A stretch of 64,000 nt of DNA from Ischnura elegans (taxonomy: Eukaryota; Arthropoda; Insecta; Odonata; Coenagrionidae), in assembly GCF_921293095.1 (NCBI RefSeq), contig NC_060251.1, positions 41,459,644 to 41,523,643 of the forward strand, in the 5' to 3' direction. A program made the translations under genes and the position numbers. Position 1 is the stretch's first letter. Every line of letters starts with the position of its first letter. Positions 9,901 to 21,900 of the stretch are shown here, one piece after another. The notes below the pieces were generated by a model. It saw nothing but the letters and a program-made list of their open reading frames with translations, was not told the origin of the DNA and ran no database searches.

Positions 9901-12900
9901 CCAACAATACGAATCCGCTCAGCTGGCAGTGTCCGGAGCATAACCGCTCATCTCCTATTCTACACGCTTGGTGGTGAGCGGTTATTCTCAGGACACTGCC
10001 CGCTGAGCGGATTCGTATTGCTGGGCTACTAGATGAGCGGATTTGATTCGGTGGGCGATTGTTGAGCGTTTTTGCAGTGGAGGTATCGAATTTCCCTTCA
10101 TGGAACTGTTCTTCATAAACTACATGATCAGCATGAGCCACTTGATGGACATGAGCCATTTGATTCATTAGGAACCATTTATTATGAATAACATAATTCA
10201 GGGGGATTGGGTTGGTGTGGTAGCTAGAGTTTTGGCTTCCCACCCTGTGGCCTCAGGTTTGAATCCCAGCGGTGGTAGAGAATTTTCAGAGATTGCCCAA
10301 TCCTTGCTTGAATGATGTGTAGGGAACATTTCAAGCTCAGCATTCTGCCCGTCGTATGGGATGTTAAGCCGAGGTCCCTTTGGTGCTTGTTAAGAGCAGG
10401 CTAATGTGGATGATAGGTTTTTCTCCACCCTTCCGTACCAACACTTCTCTCATGGCGCAAATTACCTCAGCGGTCGGTTGCCTCCCCCAACTACCTTACC
10501 ATACCAACATAATTCAGGTCATATCGTTTATGGCAAAGAATTATTCATGACAATGCTTAATTTATAAAACTTTAGGTATGGGAACACGTACCCACTCATT
10601 TTATCCTCTCATGAGTTTTAAATATAAGCCCCCCCCCCTAAAAACTTCATTTTTAAAAACTTGTAATAAAAGTTACCATGAGGAATCATGCTTTGCCAAA
10701 AATTAAAAGAAAAACGATAACATTTTCAAAACATTTTATTTACTTGCAGTACTCACAAATGAAGGCAAATTGTATCAAATTTACTTGCCCCTGTGCCGAA
10801 TTATAATCCCCAATTTTCCCTTAGAGGTGTAATGAAGGATTTGATCATGAACAACCAGTGGCATAGCCAGGAATTTTGTCCGGGTGGGGGTCCAAAACCA
10901 GGGGGAAATTTTTTAAAAAAACAGGGTACTAAGTAGAGGGTTTTTGAACTAATTTCACACTTCTCATAATCGAAAAAACTTCATTTATTAAAGAAATATT
11001 TTGTAAATTCATGATTTTTCGATATTTTGTTTTCTCTTTTGAAGGAAAGTAATTGTGTAAATATGTATTTCGAGGGGGGTGTAGACCCCCTGGACACCTC
11101 CTCCCCCTAGCTACGCCACTGTGAACAACTCAGCTCTGCTGGTCACCTGAGTTGAATCTAAGCTTGTTATTTCCATGAAATTCATGCTATTAATATCTCA
11201 CTTCTTTTCTCTTCAGCTCATCAAGCAACTTCCGAATTTGGGTGAGAAGAACAAAGAGCGTCCTTTGTGCTATGGCTATTCAATCAAAGCTCGTGCCCTT
11301 CTTCACGCCCATCTTTCCCGTATTGAGCTGCCAAAAGAGACACTGGACAAGGACCGTATTATAGTGGTGCGGAAATGTCCATACCTCATTCAAGAAATGG
11401 TCAACTGTGTCTCACAGCTCATCCTTTTGGCCTATGCAAGGCGGAGTAAGTATAATGGCTGGCTATTCATCTGTTCAACTTTACGTAACTGTCTCCAGCA
11501 TGTCCTTGATGTAAGGGTTGAGCAAGCAACTCAAATTTTGAGGTGAAGATTGAAGCCTGGTTTACGTATGGAAGTTGACCTCTTTGGTTTTTATACGGTT
11601 GAAGAATCTTTTAAAATTAATCAAAAGTTTTTTCCTAACGCTCATTGTCTGCTGTAATGCCAGAGCATACGTCCTAGTAAACTTGAAATCTTGTCAGGAA
11701 AAAAAATAATTCCGTTATTGTAGCGCTTTTGCTTGAGATTTTATTTTTTATAAAGATCGCTGAAAACATCGAAGGGGTGTGAAACTCATGCATTGATTCA
11801 CGACCATGAATTTGCAGCCAGATAATTGAGAGTCTGCTGCATTGCCTATTATTGCCTAAGGATATATAAAGAAGGGAGGGTGAGGATTTTAGATTTAGCA
11901 AAGCAGATTTTACCAGGAGTGCAAATAGGGACATGGTACATAGCTTTAATGGCTTGTTTTTAGAGCCTTTTCAGCCCAAAAACAAGCCATTAAAGCTATG
12001 TACCATGTCCCTATTTGCACTCCCGGTAAAATCTTCTTTGCTAAATCTAAAATCCTCACCCTCCCTTCTTTATATATCCTTACATGTGCCTGTTTTGTCA
12101 AAGCAAACCCTTCCCATTTTCTTCAAAACTCTACCTACCATGATCACCTCACCCGTTCTAGAAATAACATCCATTCCAACCAATATTCCAGCTCTCTCTG
12201 CCTAAAAGGTCCCTACCACTCTGCCTCGATCCTATACAATAAAGTTCCCGATGAAATAAAAAATTGCAAATCACCTTCCGAATTCAAAAGGAGACTAAAA
12301 AGCCTCCTAGCTGAAAAATGCTATTACAGTATTAATGAATACCTGGAGGATGCATTATAAAGGAAATTTTCTTGATGGCAACTTGAATGCCTATAATTTT
12401 CCATACTTTCTGTTAGTATGTTTATAACCCTCTCAGCTCTGTTTCTAAAGTTTTGTACATATAGTGAATTGATTATCTTGAGAATTCCCAAGAACCTGGA
12501 AAATTTTCAATCATGTATGTATGTTGGTATCTCATATTCAATCATGTATGTATGCTGGTATCTCATATTGACTTTAGCCTTGCAGATGTATAATTTGCCA
12601 ATGGTGAAATAAATTTATTATTATTATTATTATTGTTTAACGTATTTCATGAATTTTCCGCTGAATAATTATAATGATGACAATGATAATAGTAATGATA
12701 ATAATTCTCTTTAACAATACTTTCATTCCAGTATCCAGATTACCAAGTGTTGAAACAATAGAGAACACGATGAAGTTGTGTCCAATGGTTGTCCAGGCCT
12801 TATGGGAGTTCAAAAGTCCCTTATTTCAGCTGCCTTATATCAATGAAGAGAACATCAAGTGTTTCACATCAAAGAAGGTATGCTCGCTTTTAATTGTGTT

Positions 12901-15900
12901 TCAGTTTCTCCTGCAGTGCAATGAAAATGACTTCTATGCATTAAGATAGTTGGCCTGACTTAGACCCAGATTTACCTGAATTAGAAATAGAAGCATGACT
13001 TCAAATGTGAGCATCCTATCCTGTAGTATATGAGATGCGATGTTTGATTCCACGCAATGCATATTCAGGCCACAAGTGTGAAATCACCGGGCATTCTTAT
13101 TTCACTCTCAATTATTTTTATATTCACTGTGTATAAATGTTAGGATGATAGTTTTCGTACCTAAGTTACCTATTTAAAAAATATCAGGGTACCTCCTAAC
13201 GAGGTACCCTGCCAAAAGATAAATACTAAAATCAACGAAGACCAATGATGTTACACCAATAGTATTACAACATAAAAAAGTTTTGTATAATAAGAATGAA
13301 ATAAATTTTGTATGAAGCTGACAGAGTCATTGAGTATGCTTCATTACAAAGGAAAATGTTGGGTACGTTTACATTTTAATTGATATTGAGTATTAATTGA
13401 GTGCTGTGGTGGAAATGCACGTTTTTCATTCTCTATGAAGAAAAAAGTTGTTTTCCCCCCATACCCCTAAGATTTATTTTATGAGCGTGCACAGCATTAA
13501 AAGTGCCATAAAAAGGTGTTGATACTGAGAAATAAATAGTTTCTTGGGTATCTATAATGGCCATGGATAAATAATACTTGAAGTCTATTCCAATAATTTT
13601 TAAAACATAGTTTGTAATTATATATGTCTTGGAGTATAGGCCTGGGGATGAAATGCGAAATTGTTTGACGACATTTCAATACATATTCTAATATATTTTT
13701 CACAGCTATGAATCATAATGGTTGCAATAAATTATTATATGAAGGCATAAAAGGTTTTTACAATGATAAAATAAAAATGTATAAAAAGAATTCAGTTGTA
13801 AATAAATGAAAAAGAAGATGATTTTGACACAACTTATTTGCACTTTGTTTACCAATTGTAACTAAGCTTGGAAAATATCATAGTTACCTTCAATTTTGAT
13901 ATAACCTATACTGCAAGACATTTTTCATTATTATATAACTGAGGTGAAGGAAAGGAAATAGATTAAGTGAAACATAGTTTGGTAAGTAAACAGATGTAGA
14001 TTAGACTAAAAGTATTTTTTTTGTAAAAATGAAGGTATCAAAATGATACCAAATGATGCCATCAGTCCTTTTTGATATCCTTACCTATCACTTGATAATA
14101 ATACCCCTATTTTCATTTCAGAGGCATATAAAAAGCATACAGCAGTTTGCCCAAATGAAAGCAGATGAGCGGAGAGCATGCCTTAGGTTTTTGTCGGATG
14201 AAGAGTATGAAAACGTACTGAAGGTTGTGAGCAAAATGCCTCTGGTAGACTTTCAAGTTCGGTCTGAAGGTACGTGTAATTAAGGATATCTGATAATGCC
14301 TGAATTGAATTTCTGCCTCGTGTAAGTGAAGAATGACAATCATATTTTGCTTGCTGATCCAGTCTAGCTATGTAATTCGGGATGCTTGGCAAATGCCCAT
14401 GCATTGTTTAATTTCCCTGCGCTAACAATTTCATTTTATGATGTCATTGTGTTTTTCCTCAAGTTTGAAATGAATTCTATGCGCTGAACATAAAAATATT
14501 CTAGGAGTGGTTAAACACTGGAAATGCCAGAGTGGTCATTTTGACTAGTTATGAATTTCAAATGATTGCATTTATTCGCCCTAATCAGTATGTAGAAGTT
14601 TTTAGAGACTCTTGATGACTTTTCGAAGCACCCACATTTTATAAAAGTGAACTACGTATTTTGGTTGTTTATTTTACAAAATACATTCTTGTTGCTGTAT
14701 GTACGTAGAGCAGTCTTTTTGACAGATGCCATACATTCTGAGAATGTGCATTTTGTAAGTCGCCATGGCTCTCCTGTCCTTGTCGTCCGAAGGAGCATAG
14801 GGAAAGTCATGCAGAAAAAGGAAGAACTCGCATATTGGAACAATAATACTTTAGTTGTTAATTCATTTGAATACCCATGCCGACTGCACCAAGAAGCTGT
14901 CATCCTTCTCTTGTCAGCGCTTTCATTATAGGGTCGAGTACATGGTAAGATCCCGCTCACAGCATGTCTTACCGTACGTTGTAGGGGGTTGGGTGGTTGG
15001 GAACATGGGAACGAAAAGGAAGGACGAAGTGCTGAGTTTGGATGGAAACGGAAATGAGGCAAGGAATGCGACAGCCACCTCTTACAATATTGTTCTTTTA
15101 GTTGTACAGTCAACTCTCATTAATACAAACAGCCTTATTACAAAGTTCTTGTTTTTAAGAAGCAAACCATCGGTCCCCGACGAAAAAACTGATCCAATCT
15201 ATTATAAAAATAAAAGCTATTACAAAATTGTCATTACTGCAAAACTGTGAACCTCAGTCTCGGTCCTGGTGGTTGCAGAAAGAACTTCATTACGAAGTTC
15301 AACAGATGAGAAACTGCATTCAGTTGACTCGTTAATTAACGCTCAAAAATTGGCCATGCAGTTAGTCCACTTCTTACAAACACTCCATTTATGAATTTTC
15401 AGAGATATGAAGATTCGAAGAAGTCGAGCGTGCCCGAAATTTCAAAAATGGCACCTTTGGAGTTGGACAATGTGACGTGGGGTGGTGCAGAAGAACTGGT
15501 TCTTTGGGCACAGACTGAAAGAAGTTTCAATTATGTAATCAGTTGTGAAGTCAGGAACTGTTCAGCGTTTTGCCCATTCTTCCTTCCTGCGGACAGTAAA
15601 TTTTTTTTCGGCTCCAGCTGCATTGTACACACTAAATCAGTTTGTTGCAATCGTGAGTAAAAAAAAAATTGGGTGGTTTCCCATTTTTTTTTAATTGCCT
15701 GAATCGAAAGATTATTACTCCTGGAGTACCTATTTCACGCTTTTAGATTTTTAAATGACGATATCTATTTTTTGCGAGTAATTGAAAAGTGAAAATTTTC
15801 AAGTGCGCAAAAACCCGACGGCTAAGTATGAATGCTGGGAAAAGCCCGTGTGACGTCATTCTGGTTCCGGCTTACGCTGTGAGAGGCCACCTTGGTGTGA

Positions 15901-18900
15901 GGCTATGAGTGCCGCTACGATGCAGGCTGCTAGCAGGTAGCAGAGTACCCTGCTAGAAGGCAGTGCTTGGCTTAAATAAGGATTTTTAATACCCTTGATC
16001 AAACGAAGGAAACTTTTTGACGATAGGAAATTTTAATAATTTAATTCCCGATTATCCGGCAGCGGTTTAATCCGGGATGCTGATTATCCGTGCATGATTT
16101 TTACTCTCGCTCAATTTTTTCTGTTATCTTTATTAAAAAAATGATATCGGACACAAAATCATTGGAATTTCTGCATTAATGCTAGGATAAACCGGGCTTA
16201 TTATTTCTGTTAGAGTCCCCTAAGTAAAATGGAAGCGATCGCACGCTAGCTGCATTCACGGTAGCACCATGTTCCTGTTTTCCAAGCCTCGCAGTGCGCG
16301 ACCATGCTCCGCTAAAAAGATCGCGAACTGGCGAAGAAAGCTCTCACTGAGTCCGGAAAGCGCTCTAAAATAACAGAATAACTAAATAATAATAATTAGG
16401 GATGGGTCGAATAGTAGATTTCTCGAATTCGAATATCGAATTCGAATATTAAATCATTGCTCGAATATTCGAATACCTCGAATTTCGAATACCTCGAATA
16501 CTAAACGATGAATGTGAAAATGTTTGACTAGGTCGCCTATGCAGCAGGAAACCCAAGATTTTGGCGAGTAATTGTGATTGCCTTTAAAGGATTCAAACAA
16601 GGAATTTAGCTGATTAATGGAATATTTTAATTTTATGTAAACAATAGGGTAGTTTCCTTCATTAAAGAAAACGAAAGGTATTGATTGTGATTCGTTACCC
16701 ACCATTAGTGTATTCATAATAAACAAATTATTTCAATCCAGAAATACCGGTTTAGACTAATGGCAATGTTGTTTTTTACCTCATTTGAAAAAGGCCAGAT
16801 TGGCGCCTATGCGATGCCACTCCACGTGGCATCACAGGGACCACGAGAGGATCGGAGTTTTACATCGTCTGAGGTTACTAATGCATGCATGAGGCACAGA
16901 GCTCAGGGAAACATGTCTTTATAATCACACAGTCTGTTTGATAAGGTATTAATAATCCTTATTTAAGCCAAGCGCTACCAGCTAGCATGGTACTCGGCTA
17001 CCTGCTAGCATCCTGCGTCGTATTAGCGCTCAGAGCCTCGCCCCAAGGTCACCTCACTTGCGGCAGCGGGAACCAGAACGACGTCACGCGGAGTTTTTCC
17101 CGGCATTCATACTTACCCGTCGCGTTTTCGCGCGCTTGAAAATTTTCACTTTTAATTTAATCGCGAAAAATAGATATCGTCTTATAAAACTCTAAAAGCG
17201 TTAAATACGTACTTCAGGAGTATTAATATTTCGATTTAGGCAATAAAAAATAATAGGAAACCACCCTATTTGAGCATTACGCCTCCGTTGTATTTCTTCT
17301 TCTTCCCGGTATTTATTTTCCTGCGCAAAATGCTTAAATAAAGTCAGAAATATGTTCTTTTTTAAATTACGCGCACATTACTAATATTTCAATCCAATAA
17401 AGGTGTAATAACAATTGCCGAAAGTCATTGTTAGACACCTTTCGGGCTAGTAGATGACTCATGCAGCAGTTGACCTCGAGAAAGGGGGAAATTCGAAGCA
17501 GGTAGGTAGAAAAAGGTCAGTGGGTGAGAAAAGGGGGTGGGTGCGAGACACGTTTTTATTTTTCTCGCGTAACTTGATATTTTTTGAAGCTAAGGTTTTT
17601 GTAATACAATCCCTGCGCGAGCTGGGATCTTTTGTTTGATTTCGGAGAAGAGGAAATCGTCAAGAGTGGGTGAGGCGAATGCTGAATGGAGGGGGATAGC
17701 AGATCGTGGGAAATGCGCCAATGTCACTATCCCACGGCACTGAGTTCCTCCCTATAGTAGTTTCATCTCCTGGGGAAGATTCAAAATAAGTGCCTGTCAT
17801 TATTAGCCTCAAAGGACACACGGCAAACACCTCCTCTCATTTTATCAAAAGATGGATGCGGGAAAATGGTCAGTGGGGAGAAAGAGGGAAGGGTGAAACA
17901 CGATTCTATTATTTTCCGGTAACTTGATATTTTTTTCAAAGCTGAGGTCTTCGTAATACGATCCCTGCACGAGCCGGGACCTTTTTTTGTTTTCGGGGAA
18001 GAGGAAACCGTCTGAGGGGGTGGGGCGAACGCTGAATGGATGGGGATAGCGGATCGTGGGAAATGCGCCAATGTTGCTATCCCACGGAACGGAGGTTCTC
18101 CTGATAGGGGACACCTGGGATTTTCGGATTTTTTTCATCCGATCAATTTCGGTTCCCCACGTCGAACTCTTTTCACCGCTCGAACCCGTGAATTTGATGT
18201 ATTTCGTCAGCTTGCCTAAAACGGCGCTGCTTGCACTAGACGACTAGAGTTCTCATTTTTCCGAGTCAACTACCAACGACGTGCGAGCGACAGTGTATGA
18301 CGCGAAATTCTAAGTATTCGAGGTATTCGAGACGGTACCTTTGGCATAACTATTCGAGATCTCGAATATCGAATACTTTCTATTATTCGAGGTATTCGAG
18401 TATTCGCGGATACTATTCGCACATCTCTAATAATAATATAGTGTTTGTTTTAGGTAAATTATGAACATTGCAAGACATTTAAGTGAAAGTATGGGTTATC
18501 CGTATTTTCCGATTATTTATGTCGTCTCTCTCCATCATTAGCCCGGATAATCGTGAGTGTACTGTTTGTGATTATTAAGGAATGTTTCCCTGAGCTCTGT
18601 GCCTCATGCATGCATTGGTAATCTCAGACGATGTAAAACTCCTATCTACTCGTATGGAATCTAGGTGCCTGTGACGTCACGTGGAGTGGCATCGCATGGG
18701 CGCCAATCTGACCTTTTTCAAATGCGGTTAAAATTGACTATTGCCATTCGCCTAAACTGGGATTTCTAAAAGCAAATAATTTGTATATTATGAATACACT
18801 AATGGTGGGTAACGAATCGCAATCAATGCCTTTCGTTTTCTTTGATGAAGGAAACTACCCTATTGTGCAAAGGTACGCATGCAAAAAGAAAGAAAGATTT

Positions 18901-21900
18901 TTGTAGAAAGCCCTCTTTACCTGTGCTTTTATGTACGTGTTAAAAGATTGGTGGATAGAAGAACTTTGTGTATAGCTGTGTCAAATCAATTTTAGGGTTG
19001 ATGACTGTTGATGATGACTAAAGAAATTTCTCAAAGTAACTAAAGTCTCTGTGAAATACAACTTGAATTTCACTTTACTGCCAAAAAATGATTGAGTTGG
19101 CTCATCGTTGTTTCACAGTTACTAAAGTTCTACCTGAAAGGGGACAAAATAAGTGATTGTAATACACATCATTTTTTCATGTAGTGTCACAGTGATTGAT
19201 TTTTTATGTATTTATGTAGACTCTGTTGTGTTTCACAATAAGATGGGTGTGATTAAATTGTTTGCTTTTCATTCGCAATGAAGACCTCTCTCTGAATGTA
19301 CCAAGTACTTAAAGAGAGGTAGCGCAAATAAATCTGACTCCAAGAAGTTATTCACAATGTGCTTAGAAAGCTGAGGCTTCTTTTGTGGAGTGTATTCATT
19401 TATCTATGTCCATCTTAATTTCCCTGCAAAATATCTATTTTAAATTTCTTTACAATTTGAATATGAGTTTCTGGAGGTGACGGTACAACTTAGAGGGAAG
19501 CCAATTGTGTTTCATTCACTTTTGCAGTTAATGAAATACTTTTGCTACTATCATAGTAGCCTCTCACCTGAACCCCCGCTCCCCTCCACCTGCCATACCC
19601 TCCCTAAGGGAACCTCATCCCCCTAGCTTCTTTCTACCATATGAGCAAGATCTTTATCCCTCCCTCATCTCTGTTGACCAATCCGTTCAACCTAGTCACC
19701 TTCCTCTCTCCCCCTCCAATCCTGGTATAAATTGATGTGATGGACCTCTGTAGAGTTCACCTGATGATGACGTCTTACGTTGAAACCATGGTCGTGTAAA
19801 TGTGTGAATAATTATTTCATGTGAAAGCACAAAGTTTTTTCTTTTTCATTTTTCATAATGAATCGCTTTCATAAAGTTACGCCTCAAACCATCAATTTTA
19901 TATGAGGTTTTACTTTTGGAAATATTCAATATTAAAATGATATCATTCTTCTGCAGTAATTGATGACGAAGCTCCTACGGTGTACACAGCTGGAGCCATT
20001 GTTACAGTGACAGTATCCTTGCATAGAAGGGACATGGGTGAGCTCTTTGATAAGAAAGTAGAGTCATCTGGAACAGAGCATTCTGAAGAAGTCCCGACTT
20101 TAGCTGAAGGTGATGAAACGAGTGTAGAGAAGAAGGATGAGCAGCAGCAGGTAATGTAATTTTTTACCTCAGAGGTTATATAAACAAGAGAGTGCATGAA
20201 TATTGTGCTGTAACAAAAACCTGAGTCCAGCACTGAAACAGCAATTTTCCCTAGTACCTACTTGTACAACTGACCGGACATTAAATATTATTATGCACTG
20301 AATTCTTTTAAGGCCGTTTTACACGGTACACGAAATTGCGCAATCTGACGTAGGTGCGAAGGCGCAATCAAAATTGCGTTGTGTAAAGCATTGAATTGCT
20401 ATAACACATGCGTGGATGCGAGACTGCAAAATAGCCCCTGTTCTAATTTCGTTCATGCATTCGCACAATTCCACGCCATTTTAGAAATCAATGCAGCTCT
20501 AACCTGCGCAATTCCGTGCCCCGTGTATAATGGCCTTTAAATACTTGCAATTTTGGGTCTAAGTATCAAGTGGAAACCCTTTTTATTCCTACATTTTTAA
20601 AGTAATTTCAGTTTGTAGTTATTAAATACTCTTTCTATTTTGGGTTGTAGGCTCCAAAGAGGCCCGTATGGCAGAAGCAACAGAAGAAAACAAAGAAGAA
20701 AGGGAAAGGTCCTAGTGGATCAAAGAAGCCTTCTGCTCAGCCATCTAAATCTACGGCCTTAGTGAAGAAAGGTGGTGAAGATGCTGTCATCAAAGAGGTA
20801 TATTAATCTTTAATTCTCAATGATAATACAGGGTGGACCCTTCAGAAAAACCCTTGAATGTCAGGTAAAATCATGAAATTTCATGCCTAAAAAGAATGGA
20901 ATGTTAGGAAAGATTGAAAAAAAGTTTTGGAAAAATTAAATTAGCTGTAAAATTAGGGTTGTGATTTCCCTTCTGAATTATGGTTATCAAGTTCAATAGT
21001 GTGGCTTTTGCCTTCAAAAAATGTCTTGCATATAAGGTTCCAGTTAATAGCATTATCTCACCAATTGGTGTTAAATTGCTGGTAAAACATAATTAATTTG
21101 TAACATGCAATAATTAATTCCAGAAAAACTATAAATTGCCTATTAACATTGATATTTTTATTCTAGAGTAGTGTTTGATGCAATAACAATGATCAGTAAT
21201 GTGTAATTTTTTCCACTTCAAGTATGATGTATTATGAATTTCCAGTGATAAATTATTTCTGTTCTCAGGAACCAAAGAAGGCTGAGAGGCATGAGAGGGC
21301 TGACAGGTCGGACATGGATGATAGCGATGCGTCAGATGATGAGAGGGAGATGCCCAAGTATGACAGGAGTGATTCTGAAGATGAAAAGAAGGTAATATTG
21401 TTTCCAAGACTTTAGGTTTCTTTTATGATCTCATAACTTTTCCTTGAAATCTCTTGGGTAAAACCTGGGTGTACTTTAAGTGTGAAATATCTTGGAGTGA
21501 ACATCTATCAGAGAGTTCGTACCTATCGTTGAAATTAATTTACTGCAGTTCTCCGAATATAGTCCCCTCCCCTGCCCCTGTAATTTTGAGGCTTCGGTTG
21601 TGGGAAAAAATTAAAATAAATGCGTTGGAATGTAGTCCCCCCCCCTTCACTTTTACCACGGGTATTTTTGAAAAAAGTGGGTTCTCTATTCAGATAGATA
21701 CCGTGTTTCTAAACTGCCAAAAACAGTGCTATGTAGCCTTTATACCATCGGGGTTTTCATAACATTTATCAATTAACCCATTGTAATCCACTGTTGCTTT
21801 TAAGCAGCATGAGCAATTTATGAATTTTCAGCTCTATTTAGGAAATATTGTAAATAATTATCATTTTGTGGTTTAAATTTTAATGACGAAATATTTATCT

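Larger units (their letters stand above)
16397..18429. mobile_element. hAT non-autonomous element, 2033 bp, with nested MITE
   Basis: The ends TAGGGATGGGTCGAATAGTA and TACTATTCGCACATCTCTA are TIRs. The flanks are a perfect 8-bp duplication ATAATAAT (16389-16396 and 18430-18437), in low-complexity DNA. Subterminal DNA at both ends is a run of TCGAAT/ATTCGA repeats (16430-16500, 18310-18415). It contains the foldback copy 16644-17270 and a 350-bp tandem duplication. No transposase was found. Confidence 0.85.
16004..18561. mobile_element. Degraded Tigger-like MITE (second layer), interrupted
   Basis: The right end reads AGCCCGGATAATCGTGAGTG then TACTG (18540-18564), a Tigger-type terminus. The left side contains the complementary CGATTATCCGG (16048-16058) but its outermost bases are eroded. 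This segment is absent from the compact copy of the surrounding foldback element, which supports it being an insertion. It is itself interrupted by the hAT element at 16397-18429. Confidence 0.5.
15668..18864. mobile_element. Foldback/MITE copy 1, split by nested insertions
   Basis: The outer ends AATTGGGTGGTTTCC (15668) and GGAAACTACCCTATT (18850-18864) match the ends of a compact second copy at 16644-17270, inverted relative to this one. The left piece (about 15668-16003) and right piece (about 18562-18864) together correspond to that second copy. For example, CAGCAGGTAGC and TTAAATAAGGAT lie on the left, and GAGCTCTGTGCCTCATGCAT and GGTGGGTAACGAATCGCAAT on the right. The middle is a degraded element with Tigger-like ends, and inside that is the hAT element 16397-18429. 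Confidence 0.78.

Noticed and set aside
9826-10243. ORFs on both strands with similar sequence
   Set aside because: Mirror images produced by the hairpin's symmetry; no protein family signature.
14652-15113. 153-residue minus-strand ORF in Sec63 intron 10
   Set aside because: No recognisable domain, unusual composition, and it sits antisense in an intron; no evidence beyond length.
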